Part shown: piece after piece, positions 31,802-41,200 of the stretch
Layout of the letters: the number at the start of each line of letters is the position of its first letter
Position numbering within the stretch: the first letter of the stretch is position 1
Origin: a cf. Phormidesmis sp. LEGE 11477
GTDB lineage: Bacteria > Cyanobacteriota > Cyanobacteriia > Phormidesmidales > Phormidesmidaceae
NCBI RefSeq assembly: GCF_015207105.1
Contig: NZ_JADEXO010000045.1
Coordinates: 1 to 44,279 of the forward strand
DNA: 44,279 bases
Direction of reading: 5' to 3'
The notes under the pieces: model-generated
The model's database searches: none
What the model saw: the letters and a program-made list of their open reading frames with translations, nothing else
What the model was told of the DNA's origin: nothing
Translations under genes and position numbers: made by a program

Positions 31802-32506
31802 TTAAAAGAGCGCAATTCCCTGGAGTGAAGCCTCGGTTTTGAGTCCTTGAAGTGCCTGAACCACACGCATTTTGCTGGCAACCAAATGATTGCGAACCGC
31901 GATCGCTGCCGCCTGAGAGTCGCGCTGTACAATCGCCGCTACAATCTGTTCGTGCTCTGCCCAAATTTCTAAGACATCAGGGTTTTGATAAGTTGTTGTC
32001 AGCCTCAGCAGCGCCATTTTGCTGAAAACTTGCTCTAGCAGATCGGCTAGCTGTGGGTTGCCAGAGCTGTCGGCCAGCAGTCTGTGGAAGCTTTGGTCGA
32101 TACGCAGGCGGTTCTCTAGCTCGTCTACATTATTGGGCGATCGCATGCTGGGATCAGTGGGATCAGATAAATTAGCCTGGGCCAAGCAGTCTTGCAGATC
32201 TTCTAACTGAGCAGCCGTAGCATTTTCGCAAGCGCCCATTGCCGCCACCTGCTCTAACCCTAGTCGGCAGTCGTAAAGGTGGATAGCATCCGCGATTGTA
32301 ACGACTGTCACCCGCAGCCCGCCACCTCGGTTCGACTCGACTAACCCTTCTCGTTGAAGCTGACGGATGGCCTCCCTGATCGGCGTTCGGCTAACCTCAA
32401 AACGATCGGCTAGTGTCTGCTCTATCAGGCTCTTTCCAGAAGCCAACTTGCCAGAGAGGATCTCTTGGCGAAGGGCTAGATACGTTTTGCTAAAGAGCTT
32501 ACCCAT
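31802..32506 (-). CDS. GntR family regulator (FadR/FCD subgroup)
   Basis: 234 aa. The N-terminal winged helix (about 5-70) is ALRQEILSGKLASGKSLIEQ, LADRFEVSRTPIREAIRQLQ, REGLVESNRGGGLRV. The C-terminal FCD helical domain has the metal-ligand pattern D-x3-H around DQSFHRLLAD, and His in WAEHEQIVAAI and VRNHL. It forms a two-gene unit with the M20 amidohydrolase directly downstream and probably responds to its substrate or product. A GTATAC palindrome pair lies about 90 bp upstream. Confidence 0.88.
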   Translation of the reverse strand: MGKLFSKTYLALRQEILSGKLASGKSLIEQTLADRFEVSRTPIREAIRQLQREGLVESNRGGGLRVTVVTIADAIHLYDCRLGLEQVAAMGACENATAAQLEDLQDCLAQANLSDPTDPSMRSPNNVDELENRLRIDQSFHRLLADSSGNPQLADLLEQVFSKMALLRLTTTYQNPDVLEIWAEHEQIVAAIVQRDSQAAAIAVRNHLVASKMRVVQALQGLKTEASLQGIALF

Positions 32507-32596
32507 AGGTGTGTCGGCAGGAGTTTACGTCTATACAGAGCGGTGTCTATGTAGCATTTTAGTGGGACAGGCTTACTTGCACCACCACAGTCTAAC

Positions 32597-32613
32597 GTAT
32601 ACTCAATGTATAC
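32597..32613. promoter_or_regulatory. GTATAC-N5-GTATAC operator candidate
   Basis: Two palindromic GTATAC hexamers (32597-32602 and 32608-32613) are spaced 11 bp start to start, one helical turn. They lie upstream of the GntR gene. FCD-type GntR sites often contain TGTATACA-like palindromes, which the second copy matches (TGTATACA at 32607-32614). Confidence 0.5.
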
Positions 32614-32672
32614 AATTTTTCTCGCTTCAGCTTACTTTCGCTGAGGTTTCTCTGTAATTTTCTAAAAAGCGA

Positions 32673-32753
32673 AGAGGATGCCTAAGAGAGAGGATGCCTA
32701 AGAGAAGAGTGGTTGAACCTGTTTCCGGATTCGTCACTTCTTAGACATCCTCT
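32673..32753. repeat. 16-bp tandem duplication and matching inverted copy in intergenic region
   Basis: AGAGGATGCCTAAGAG occurs twice in perfect tandem (32673-32688, 32689-32704). TCTTAGACATCCTCT at 32739-32753 is its reverse complement with one mismatch. Either direct copy can pair with the inverted one to form a 15-bp stem, possibly a terminator for the universal stress gene on the minus strand. Nothing else is seen in 32507-32824 apart from the GTATAC sites. Confidence 0.65.
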
Positions 32754-32824
32754 TTGGACATCCTTGATTTGCTCAATAGCGGCTAGTCGTAGAGAAAGCA
32801 CGTCTGCCGTCTACTAATGTGCCC

Positions 32825-33340
32825 TCATACTGCAACTGCCTGCGATCGCACGGTATCAGAGCCCACCTGATCCTCTGATTTAGGATGAACGACAGTGACC
32901 GAGCAGGGCGCGTGACGAACAAGATAGTTGCTAATGCTGCTATGACTGGTGCGATCGCGACTGCCAGCTACAATCAAATCGATATTGTGGTTCTTGGCGA
33001 TGTCGCAAATTTTTCGCTCTGGCATTCCTTGAACTTGAATATGATTGGCTGCGACACCAGCAGCCTCCGCCTCTACCCGTTTCTGCCTGAGCAGTGTACC
33101 GTAGCGATTTTCAAACTGCTGCCAGCGCTGTTCGTACTCCTTTTGTACAGGGCTTTCCACATCGCTCAAAAAGCTGCCTACCAAAACCTGAGGATGCTTA
33201 GGGCTATCAGAGGCAAACGCATCTAATACATGAACCAAAAGCAACTCTGCCTTTAACGCTTTAGCCATGTCTAGGGCCGTATCAAAAGCCCATTCACTAG
33301 AAGCTGACTCGTCTATAGCAACTAGAATCTTGCTCAGCAT
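32825..33340 (-). CDS. Universal stress protein (UspA family)
   Basis: 171 aa, single Usp domain. It begins MLSKILVAIDESASSEWAFD with the ATP-contacting Asp, has LLLVHVLDAF, GMPERKICDIAKNHNIDLIV and the C-terminal APCSVTVVHPK. The ATP-binding G-x2-G-x9-G(S/T) loop is degenerate: VAGSRDRTSHSSISNYL lacks the second Gly, so nucleotide binding may be weak. It is cytosolic and its role is presumed stress-related. Single gene, divergent from the DUF815 ATPase gene. Confidence 0.9.
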   Translation of the reverse strand: MLSKILVAIDESASSEWAFDTALDMAKALKAELLLVHVLDAFASDSPKHPQVLVGSFLSDVESPVQKEYEQRWQQFENRYGTLLRQKRVEAEAAGVAANHIQVQGMPERKICDIAKNHNIDLIVAGSRDRTSHSSISNYLVRHAPCSVTVVHPKSEDQVGSDTVRSQAVAV

Positions 33341-33484
33341 GGTAAATAACTCCTACTCTAAAAATATTTTCTGTATCGTACGCTACTGATTATACGAGGC
33401 GTGCAAGAAATAGTCAGCGAAGGTTGCTGTTTCTTAGCAATTTGCTTTTGTAGCCAGTAAGATAGCCAGTAAATTAGTTCAAAT

Positions 33485-34927
33485 ATGGCGCTAGACAAAA
33501 CGGACAGACCTCCTCAGGAAGATGTAGTCAAAATTCAGAACTACTATCAGCAAGCAGCCTCACTGCTGCTCTATCAGTCAGTACTAGATGGAGCCATTGG
33601 CAAAGCTTTCATCCGACTACTCGAAACGCTACTAGCGATCGAGATACTTGATATAGAAGCAGACTACTCAACCGCTAGGATGCTGGCAGCTAAAAATGCG
33701 TCCCCTGTCAATAGCACTGTATGGATAGCCTCTTGTCGCCGAGCCTACGGACAGTGGTGCTTTGCTCTGGCCGCGAATCAAATAAGCTGGCAGCAATATC
33801 TTATTCAACAGCTTCTCGCTGCTGACAATCCGTTTTCCCAACAGGCGCAGCGCCTACCTGCAACTATTGAAAACCCCAACGAGAGCAACTTAGCCAATCA
33901 CTTTGCCCCTAGCACACTCGCCGCCGCCCGTTACGATCTAGCTATCCTTCACAGTCTCTATTGTCTACCGACAGAGCAGATTGGCGCATGGCTACAGGGA
34001 CTCTGTGGTAGTACCGGCAGCGACGCAGACGACGTGGACTTACCCGCTGTTCAATCTTCTGAGCTGGCATCAACCCTGCCTGTCGCCTTCCCTGACAGCC
34101 TAGATTGGACAGATGCCATCCGAGAACTGACGGTCTACTACCGGGCTCAGGGCGTTGGCTTGTTTGGGCAATTTACTGCATTCCGGTGGAACGCTGCTGC
34201 TGGTCGGCTAGCGGGTATTTCGACGCCCGATCCGATTCGGCTGGCTCAGCTAGTTAGCTACGATCACCCAAAACAACAGCTCATTCAGAACACAGAGTTC
34301 TTGCTGCAGGGCCACACCGCTCAAAATGTATTGCTCTATGGCAGTCGCGGTGCGGGTAAGTCTTCTTTGGTTAAGGCGCTGCTAAATGAGTATCGCGATC
34401 GCGGCCTGCGCCTGATCGAAGTGCCTAAAGCCGATTTGCCAAATCTGCCTCAGATTCTAGAACCGCTCAGTCAGGCTCCGCAAAAGTTTATTATCTTTGT
34501 CGACGATCTATCCTTTGAAGACGACGACGAAGACTTTAAGGCACTCAAAGTCGTGCTTGAAGGTGGGGTAATGGCTCGTCCCCAGAACGTAGTTGTATAT
34601 GCAACCTCAAATCGTCGCCATCTCATTCGTGAGTTCTTTGACGAGCGCCCTCGGCCCAAAGATGCCGACGAAATTCAGGCTTGGGACACGGTGCAAGAAA
34701 AGCTTTCGTTTAGCGATCGCTTTGGTATAACGCTGACTTTCTCCCCCGCCGATCAGCCGACCTACCTGACGATTGTCCGCGAACTCGCCGCCCAAGCGGG
34801 CCTGAAGATAGAAGCTGATAACCTAGACTGGCGAGCCCGGCAGTGGGCCACTAGGAATAACGGTCGCTCGGGGCGCAGCGCTCGGCAGTTTGTCGATTTT
34901 TTGATTGCGGAGCAAAAAACGCAATAG
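33485..34927 (+). CDS. DUF815 AAA-type ATPase
   Basis: 480 aa. The C-terminal half (about 245-475) is the DUF815 domain: FLLQGHTAQNVLLYGSRGAG with Walker A GSRGAGKSSL, Walker B IIFVDDLSF, then YATSNRRHLIREFF (sensor 1) and an arginine-rich C-terminal segment GRSGRSARQF. The N-terminal 240 residues are helical without a known motif. DUF815 proteins are MoxR/AAA-like and poorly characterised. They are probably cytosolic remodelling ATPases. No operon partner. Confidence 0.85.
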   Translation: MALDKTDRPPQEDVVKIQNYYQQAASLLLYQSVLDGAIGKAFIRLLETLLAIEILDIEADYSTARMLAAKNASPVNSTVWIASCRRAYGQWCFALAANQISWQQYLIQQLLAADNPFSQQAQRLPATIENPNESNLANHFAPSTLAAARYDLAILHSLYCLPTEQIGAWLQGLCGSTGSDADDVDLPAVQSSELASTLPVAFPDSLDWTDAIRELTVYYRAQGVGLFGQFTAFRWNAAAGRLAGISTPDPIRLAQLVSYDHPKQQLIQNTEFLLQGHTAQNVLLYGSRGAGKSSLVKALLNEYRDRGLRLIEVPKADLPNLPQILEPLSQAPQKFIIFVDDLSFEDDDEDFKALKVVLEGGVMARPQNVVVYATSNRRHLIREFFDERPRPKDADEIQAWDTVQEKLSFSDRFGITLTFSPADQPTYLTIVRELAAQAGLKIEADNLDWRARQWATRNNGRSGRSARQFVDFLIAEQKTQ

Positions 34928-35073
34928 AGTTATTTGCACAGCGCAGTATCGACCTCTAGAATTCCTCAGCTATGGCGGCTATAAAACGGGGCGGTTCTAA
35001 CCTGCGATAGAAGAAAGGTTTAGGCGTTCTGCCTTTGGATTAAAGGGCAGCGCGTTTACATAGGGATAAGATT

Positions 35074-35565
35074 ATGACTGCTTCCCCGACTTCACCAGAT
35101 AGCCATCTAGCTGAGGGAGCGTCGTCTTTACCAAAATCAGTTCAGCAATACTTTGAAACGGCAAATGCAGGTGACTATGAGCAGACTTCGGCTTTGTTTG
35201 CAGAAGACGGGCAGCTAGTGCCGCCGTTCGAGCAGCCAATTGTAGGAAGAGATGCGATCGCCCACTATCTAACCGCCGAAGCCATTGGCATGGACTTCAC
35301 GCCACTAAAATATGAAGCTGTAGGCTCAGAAGAAGGCCCAGAAGAAGACTCAGAAGAGTCAGCCTCTGACCTCTCAACAACATCTCAGCCCTGCTCTGCT
35401 AAACATAGCCCTGCTCAGCACTGGCTCGTCAGAGGCAAAGTCAAAACTCCCCTTTTCGTAGTTAACGTTGCCTGGGAATTTGACCTCAACGAAGCCCAAG
35501 AAATATCTAGTGTAAAAGTTAAGCTCTTAGCAAAGCTGAACGAACTTCTAAGGCTGAGATCATAG
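35074..35565 (+). CDS. OCP C-terminal-domain homolog (CTDH, NTF2-like carotenoid carrier)
   Basis: 163 aa. NTF2-like fold matching the OCP C-terminal domain: SVQQYFETANAGDYEQ, LFAEDGQLVPPFEQPIVGRD, GKVKTPLFVVNVAWEFDLN and SVKVKLLAKLNELLRLR. Keto-carotenoid hydrogen-bonding residues equivalent to OCP Tyr201 and Trp288 appear as Y26 and W134. The other conserved tryptophan (TPWF in OCP, Trp277) is L127 here. An acidic, Ser-rich insert of about 30 residues (85-115), absent from OCP, carries the only cysteine, C107; CTDHs are known to dimerise through a cysteine. By family it would store and transfer carotenoid to helical carotenoid proteins; one is encoded 315 bp downstream. Confidence 0.8.
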   Translation: MTASPTSPDSHLAEGASSLPKSVQQYFETANAGDYEQTSALFAEDGQLVPPFEQPIVGRDAIAHYLTAEAIGMDFTPLKYEAVGSEEGPEEDSEESASDLSTTSQPCSAKHSPAQHWLVRGKVKTPLFVVNVAWEFDLNEAQEISSVKVKLLAKLNELLRLRS

Positions 35566-35880
35566 CGCCTCAGGCTATCGACTGTTGCAAGGCATAGGCA
35601 TAAGAACAACATCTCTAAAGGCACAGCTTAGCTACTTCAGATGTAAGAGATTATTAATACTGTTGTTCTAACTTCAGAAGGTCGTATTCCAAGCGTGTAA
35701 CTCACTACATTGTAAACAAGCGAGTAATTCTTAAGTACTTATCAATAAGGCATACAAGAAATTCCTATCTTGACAGTGAAAACGTCTTCATCAAGGTGCT
35801 TCTACGCCAAAGAGAACAGATAGAGAAGATAAGAAATACGCGCCGTAAATATAGAAAACAAACTTACAAGGAGATAGTTT
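35566..35880. promoter_or_regulatory. Intergenic leader of the helical carotenoid protein gene
   Basis: No gene. TTGACA at 35770-35775 is a -35 candidate without a good -10 at the right distance. AGAACAAC (around 35611) and GTTGTTCT (around 35663) are inverted and could pair. AAGGAGAT just before the ATG at 35881 is a strong ribosome binding site. The long leader suggests separate transcription from the CTDH gene. Confidence 0.4.
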
Positions 35881-36333
35881 ATGGCTACTGCTGCCGACTA
35901 CACGACGTCACAAAAAGAGCAAAAGCAACAGTTTGACGGGCTCAGCGCCGATGAAAAGCTTGCAACTCTATGGTACGTATACGACGGACTAGGCGAAGAG
36001 AGGCTCGAAAATCCCGACGACAACAAAGAGTCAGATAGCTCTTCTGACCTGTATGACCAAGTTAAGGGTAAGCCTGAAGAAGAACAGCTTCAATTTATGC
36101 GCGATATTCTCTCTGGTGAGAGCAACGACCTAACCAATGCGTACAACAGCTTGAGCAACACCACTAAAATTGCCCTTTGGTATCGCTTAGGCCAGGGCAT
36201 GGCAGAAGGATCTGTTATTCAAGTACCTGGTGACTACGACCTATCCGATACCGCCAAGCAGCTAGTCGGCGCTATCAACGAAATGAGCTTCGAGCAAAGC
36301 TATCTCTTTGTCCGCGATGCCATTCTAGGATAG
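35881..36333 (+). CDS. Helical carotenoid protein (OCP N-terminal-domain homolog)
   Basis: 150 aa, all-helical, matching the two-bundle OCP N-terminal domain. FDGLSADEKLATLWYVYDGLG aligns with the OCP segment holding Trp41 and Tyr44 (here W31 and Y34), and TTKIALWYRLGQGM aligns with the Trp110 region (here W100). The carotenoid-contacting aromatics are therefore conserved. EEEQLQFMRDILSG and the late IQVPGDYDLSDTAKQLV also fit. An acidic Ser/Asp stretch (about 43-56) replaces the OCP loop. Expected role: carotenoid-bound singlet-oxygen quencher or phycobilisome-associated photoprotection, loaded by the upstream CTDH. It has no C-terminal NTF2 domain. Confidence 0.8.
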   Translation: MATAADYTTSQKEQKQQFDGLSADEKLATLWYVYDGLGEERLENPDDNKESDSSSDLYDQVKGKPEEEQLQFMRDILSGESNDLTNAYNSLSNTTKIALWYRLGQGMAEGSVIQVPGDYDLSDTAKQLVGAINEMSFEQSYLFVRDAILG

Positions 36334-36455
36334 ATGCAAGATAGCTATGAAGTAGAACTCAGTCATCTCTATCAGCACTGTCTATCAGTATTTATAGATG
36401 ACTAAAGCTCTCTAGAGCCGCTATTTTATATAAGCTAACTTCTTATATTTTCACT

Positions 36456-37424
36456 ATGGCGCGCTCAAATACGCTACAAACTGTCACCCTTGGACCCAAA
36501 GGCCCAGAAGTTCCTGCGTTAGGACTCGGCACCTGGTCTTGGGGTGATTCTCTTTTTTGGCAGTACGGCAGCGCCTATGGCATCGATGAAGTCCGAGCTG
36601 CCTTCAAGGCATCTTTGGCTGCAGGCGTCAATTTTTTTGACACTGCCGAAATCTACGGCTTTGGCAAGTCGGAGGAACTAATTGGTCAGTTTATCAAAGA
36701 GAGCAGTAGGCCCGCCGTGATCGCCACTAAATACATGCCCGCGCCCTGGCGCTTCTCGGCTCAATCGGTCGCCGACACCCTGAGCGCTAGTCTCAAGCGC
36801 CTCAAGCAATCCTCCGTCGCCCTCTACCAGGTTCACTGGCCCTTTGACTTTCTCATGAGTCAAAAGACTCTAATGAATGCGCTGGCAGACGAGGTAGAAC
36901 AAGGACGAATTCAGGCCGTTGGTGTCAGCAATTATTCTGCTAAGCAGATGCGCGAAGCCCATAGCTATCTGGCCCAGCGAGGCATTCCCTTAGCCGTCAA
37001 TCAGGTGCAATACTCTCTGCTGCACCGCAATATCGAAGCCAATGGAGTGCTTGAAGCAGCGCAGAATCTAGAGGTGACGATTCTAGCCTACAGCCCACTA
37101 GCTCAGGGGTTATTGACTGGCAAATACACAGTAGGCAGCGATCTTCAGCCAGCAGGGGCAAGGAAATTAGATCCTAAGTTCAGCCAGAAAGGATTACAGA
37201 AGATTGAACCCGTACTGGCGGCGCTGCAATCTATCGGTAAAACCTATGGCAAAACGCCCGTACAGGTCGCGCTCAACTGGCTGATTTGTCAGGGCAATAT
37301 CGTGCCGATTCCGGGGGCGAAAAATGCGAAGCAGGCAGAGCAGAATGCTGGCGCACTCGGCTGGGCAATGACAGAGTCCGAGTGTGAGCAGTTGAGCAAT
37401 GTTTCCTTGCCCTGGGTGAAATAG
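36456..37424 (+). CDS. Aldo/keto reductase
   Basis: 322 aa, full-length TIM-barrel oxidoreductase. Tetrad residues are in NFFDTAEIYGFGKSEELIG (Asp, Tyr), VIATKYMPAPW (Lys) and LYQVHWPF (His). NADPH-binding motifs are AYSPLAQGLLTGKYT and IPGAKNAKQAEQNAGALGW. A paralog is at 4129-5100. It lies 122 bp after the helical carotenoid protein gene on the same strand, but the gap and lack of obvious functional link make an operon uncertain. The substrate is unknown. Confidence 0.88.
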   Translation: MARSNTLQTVTLGPKGPEVPALGLGTWSWGDSLFWQYGSAYGIDEVRAAFKASLAAGVNFFDTAEIYGFGKSEELIGQFIKESSRPAVIATKYMPAPWRFSAQSVADTLSASLKRLKQSSVALYQVHWPFDFLMSQKTLMNALADEVEQGRIQAVGVSNYSAKQMREAHSYLAQRGIPLAVNQVQYSLLHRNIEANGVLEAAQNLEVTILAYSPLAQGLLTGKYTVGSDLQPAGARKLDPKFSQKGLQKIEPVLAALQSIGKTYGKTPVQVALNWLICQGNIVPIPGAKNAKQAEQNAGALGWAMTESECEQLSNVSLPWVK

Positions 37425-37485
37425 TCTAAGTTTTTGATTCTGAGTTTATAGTTTTCACAGGTTGCGATGGCTTTGCCTCAAGCCA

Positions 37486-38199
37486 CTAACCTAAGTCATC
37501 TACGATTTCAGAACCGCCCTGTAGCAAATAGTCATAGTTCCCTTTCCCTACAGATTTTTCTAGTGTTTTGATGACCTTATCTGCGTTGTCATAGGGACCA
37601 TTGACGTAGAGAGGTTTGCCATCTTTCCCGAATTCAAGGGTGGGGAGGTCATCCTCGCGTCCCAATAGTGCTTTGGCGGCTTCAAAATCTGGATGAGGCT
37701 CAAATCATAGCTGCCTCGCATAGTCTACAGCACCCCATACGCTCGCCTGGGCCTGACGCAGCGATATCTCTGCAGTATCTTCTGCAAATTTTGAGAAGAC
37801 GACCTCCTTCATCTGCTGGTACTTGGCGGCGCTGTTGAGTTTGCGTGAGGAGGCATCTTTCACCCCGAGACAGTAATAATCGAGTAAGAAAGTGGCAGCG
37901 GCGAACCCACTGCGCTGCTGGCGAACGACCATGACTGTGCCTAGACCAGCACTGCCGCTGAATTCTGGGTCTTTGTCTGTCAATAAAGCGCTGACCATTG
38001 TGCTGTTGGCGAAGCAGGCTTCAATCGGCGGCAGCTCTCCTTTGGCTAAGCTCTCTTGCTGCTGGACGGCTGCTTTTCGCTGGATGGCTAGTTTGACCTC
38101 GGCGGGTCGCAGTCCTAGTTTTCTAGCAATTTGTTTAGGAGCGACTTTGCGATCGCGCAATCTTTGAATCTCTTCAAGCTGTTCAGGCGTCATTCCCAT
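37486..38199 (-). pseudogene. Conserved HTH-containing hypothetical gene interrupted by one in-frame TGA
   Basis: The first part, from ATG 38199, gives 164 aa: an HTH-like N-terminus (MTPEQLEEIQRLRDRKVAPK, LGLRPAEVKLAIQRK), SGSAGLGTVMVVRQQRSGFA, LLDYYCLGVKDA, and AVDYARQL, then TGA at 37705-37707. The same frame continues without shift: FEPHPDFEAAKALLGREDDL, LEFGKDGKPLYVNGPYDNAD, KVIKTLEKSVGKGNYDYLL, to TAG at 37486. The joined protein (about 237 aa) reads as one conserved family, with Gly expected at the TGA (a single GGA to TGA change). It is a nonsense-mutated gene, unless read through. Function unknown. Confidence 0.8.
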
Positions 38200-38253
38200 A
38201 GTCTCCTTCTAGTTTGTTGACAGTGAACGTGTTATCGTCACAAACTTCGTTGA

Positions 38254-41200
38254 TCATTCTCGATTAGAGAGATCCGAAGCCCTATTCAAAAACTGCGTAT
38301 ATTCTGGCTGAAACAAGAGTTTGACAGTGCCCGTCGGCCCGTTCCGGTGCTTAGTTAGGATAATTTCAGCAATACCCCGATCGGGCGTGTCAGGATCGTA
38401 ATACTCTTCGCGATACAGCATCATAATCAAATCTGCATCCTGCTCGATTGCGCCCGAGTTATGTGAAACAATGCCATCTGCCATCCAGGCGGCTGGCCCT
38501 GGCACAGTTAGGTCATATACTGGCTCTTCACCAACCGCTTCTATAGAGACAATATCGTCCCAGAAGATGTCTGAGGTTGCAATCTCTGTAAGTTGTTGAC
38601 TTTCTAGGATGTTTGCATAGCTCAGCACAACGTCTTTGGTCGGCGAAAACTTGAAGTGAGAAGTGCCACCATAGGAAGTCCCTCGTAGCATGGCCATACG
38701 ACGCTGAGAAATTCTCTTTTCTCGCATAGCCTGCTTAACAATACTGAAGACCTCAATTGGAACGGTATCTCGATCAGGATTTGCCACGGCAATGCGATCG
38801 CCAACCTTTAAAGAATTTAGCCGTTGCCATCCGTCAAATGTGTAGAGGCGGTGTTTGGCAGTGGCTTTTAGCCGCCGTCCGCTAGCGGTCGTAATTTCGT
38901 AGACAGATTTTGTGCCGACTTCCCACACTAAATCTGTTTTGGCCTGAATCAGCCTGCCCTGCGTGTCCATGCTAATGACATCAGGCGTTTGATCAACTAG
39001 ATCGGCAATGGGTAAACGTCTGCCATCAGCTAGCCATACCAAAGTATCTCCGGTGACACACTCTCGTAAATCGGACATCATAGGTCTTTTGTTTGTACGA
39101 GATTCCACGCCGCGACTGAGCTGTGAAAGCGCAATAATCGGAACGTTGAGTTCTCTAGCTAGCCCTTTGAGCGACCGGGTTATCTTCGACAGTTCCTGCA
39201 CTCGGTTGTCACCCGTACCTTCCATCAGCTGCAGGTAGTCAATCAAAATCAGCCCCAACGCACCGCCCTGTTCAGCTTGCAATCGCCGGGCTTTCGATCG
39301 AATTTCTGTCACGCCAATGCCGGGCGTGTCATCAATAAAGATAGGCAGCTCAGAGAGTGTGTTGATCGCATGGCCCATCGGCCCCCATTCGTGCTGAGCA
39401 ATCCGCCCAGTTCGCAGTCGGCCACTTTCAATCTTCGCTTCAGAAGAAAGCAGTCGGTAGATTAGCTGCTGCTTTGACATCTCCAAACTAAAAATAGCGA
39501 CTGGCTGCTTGTGCGTATCGGCAATATTTCGCGCCACGTTGAGCACGAAGCTGGTGTTGTGAACACAGATATCGTTGGCAACAAAGTTGTGAGTCCCTGG
39601 AATTGTCAGGTCATAAACCTGCTGTAGTCCGATTGACTCGATAGAAACGATTTCGTCCCAGTACAGATCGCTGGTCGCCATATCCTGTAGCGGCTGATGG
39701 GCTACTGCCGTTGCTAAAGCTGATAGGCGAGAGCGACTTAAGGCACGTTTGCCAACATGAATATTGCTTGTTCCTGCAAGTCCAGCTCGCTTGGCTAGTC
39801 CAGTCCGGCTTTCTTCACCCTTAGCAGTACGTAAATCGTCCCAAACTTCAGTAGGAACCAAATCTTTGTTCGTGTGATATTTTTTGGCTTTTATCGCTTC
39901 AGCAACCTGGTTGACGGCTGCTTCTTTGCTGAAAATACCAATTTCATCGGCGAAAGTCTGGAGGGCGATCGCATCCGTAATATCCAACTGCCAAACCGAT
40001 CGCCAGGCGTTCTCGTACTTTACCTGACGCTGCTTGAGCGCTGCGATAATGCCAAAGCGCAATAGCAAATGTTGAAGTTGCTGGGCAAGCTTCTCACAAA
40101 CTGAGGCGTACCCGATTTGAGCCTGCCCACTGGCTAAGACAGACGCCCAGCCATCGGTTGCAAACAGTCGATTCAAAAACAGAGCTAGCTGCGTTTTGGG
40201 TAGCGTAAAGACGAGGCTGGGGATGACTTTATTGTGAGCGCTACATCCCCAGAGATGAAGCTCCTCTAACCAGGCGCTGACCGGATTTTTTCCAATCCAT
40301 CGAATCGTCTCGAATCCCTGTTCAGAATCTGTCACGACCGCCAAAGAAGGCGTGCGAGAGCCTTGGCTGCTGTCAATTCTGACTTTGACGGTCGGAAACT
40401 GACAAGCCGCCTCGGTAAAGTCGGTTTGCATCAGCGGATTCGCATTGGTGAACACAGGCGAACTACCCGTTAACCCACCGTCGCCGATGAAGTAGGCCAA
40501 TAGCTTGACCTGGTGTTCAGGAATAGGACGATCGCCAAAGACGGGAAGCTGCCGAGGGACGGCAATGCGATCGCCCACCGACAGCTCAGCTAAAGGACGC
40601 CATCCCTTCATCGTCAGATAGGGATGGGGCAAGGTTGTCTCAACCCGTCTTCCCAAACGAGTGGTAACCCTGAAAACTGGCTTGATGCCATCATCGACAA
40701 AAGCAGAGGGTTGACTAGCTTCGAAGCGTAGTCGCTGATTGAGCGTCAGCAGATTGGCCTGGCGCTGGTGATAGATGGTTTCAATCGTCTGAACGGAGCC
40801 GTCCACCTGTAAGATTTCGGCACTAGCACTAAGGCACTTTCCCATAGCCGGACGCGCTGCGGTAATAATTAGATCAGAGCGTTGAAAGCCCTGAGTCATG
40901 GCATCTAGGTCGTAGAACCCACAGGAGAGTCCGGGCAAAACCATGCCGAGCGATCGCTGCTCAATATCGGTAAACGTATCGGTCAGAATATCCGAAGTTT
41001 TGGTCAGACCTTGAGTCGGGCGCTCTTGAGTAATGCCAAACAGCGTTTGCTCAGACTCGTCGAGCACATCTTCTAGAGGCGTTTCAGTTTCGTAGCCCAG
41101 CTGAATAATTTCTCCGCCCGAGCGAATCAGCTGACGACGGGTGTATTTATCCATCACCAGCTTGGCGTACTGGTCGATATTGGCCGCGCTGATGGTGCGA

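Noticed and set aside
37705-37707. TGA as a recoded (selenocysteine or Trp) codon
   Set aside because: TGA is used as a normal stop elsewhere in the window (for example after prk and the M15 peptidase gene), no SECIS-like hairpin was evident, and the expected residue is Gly, so a nonsense mutation is simpler.
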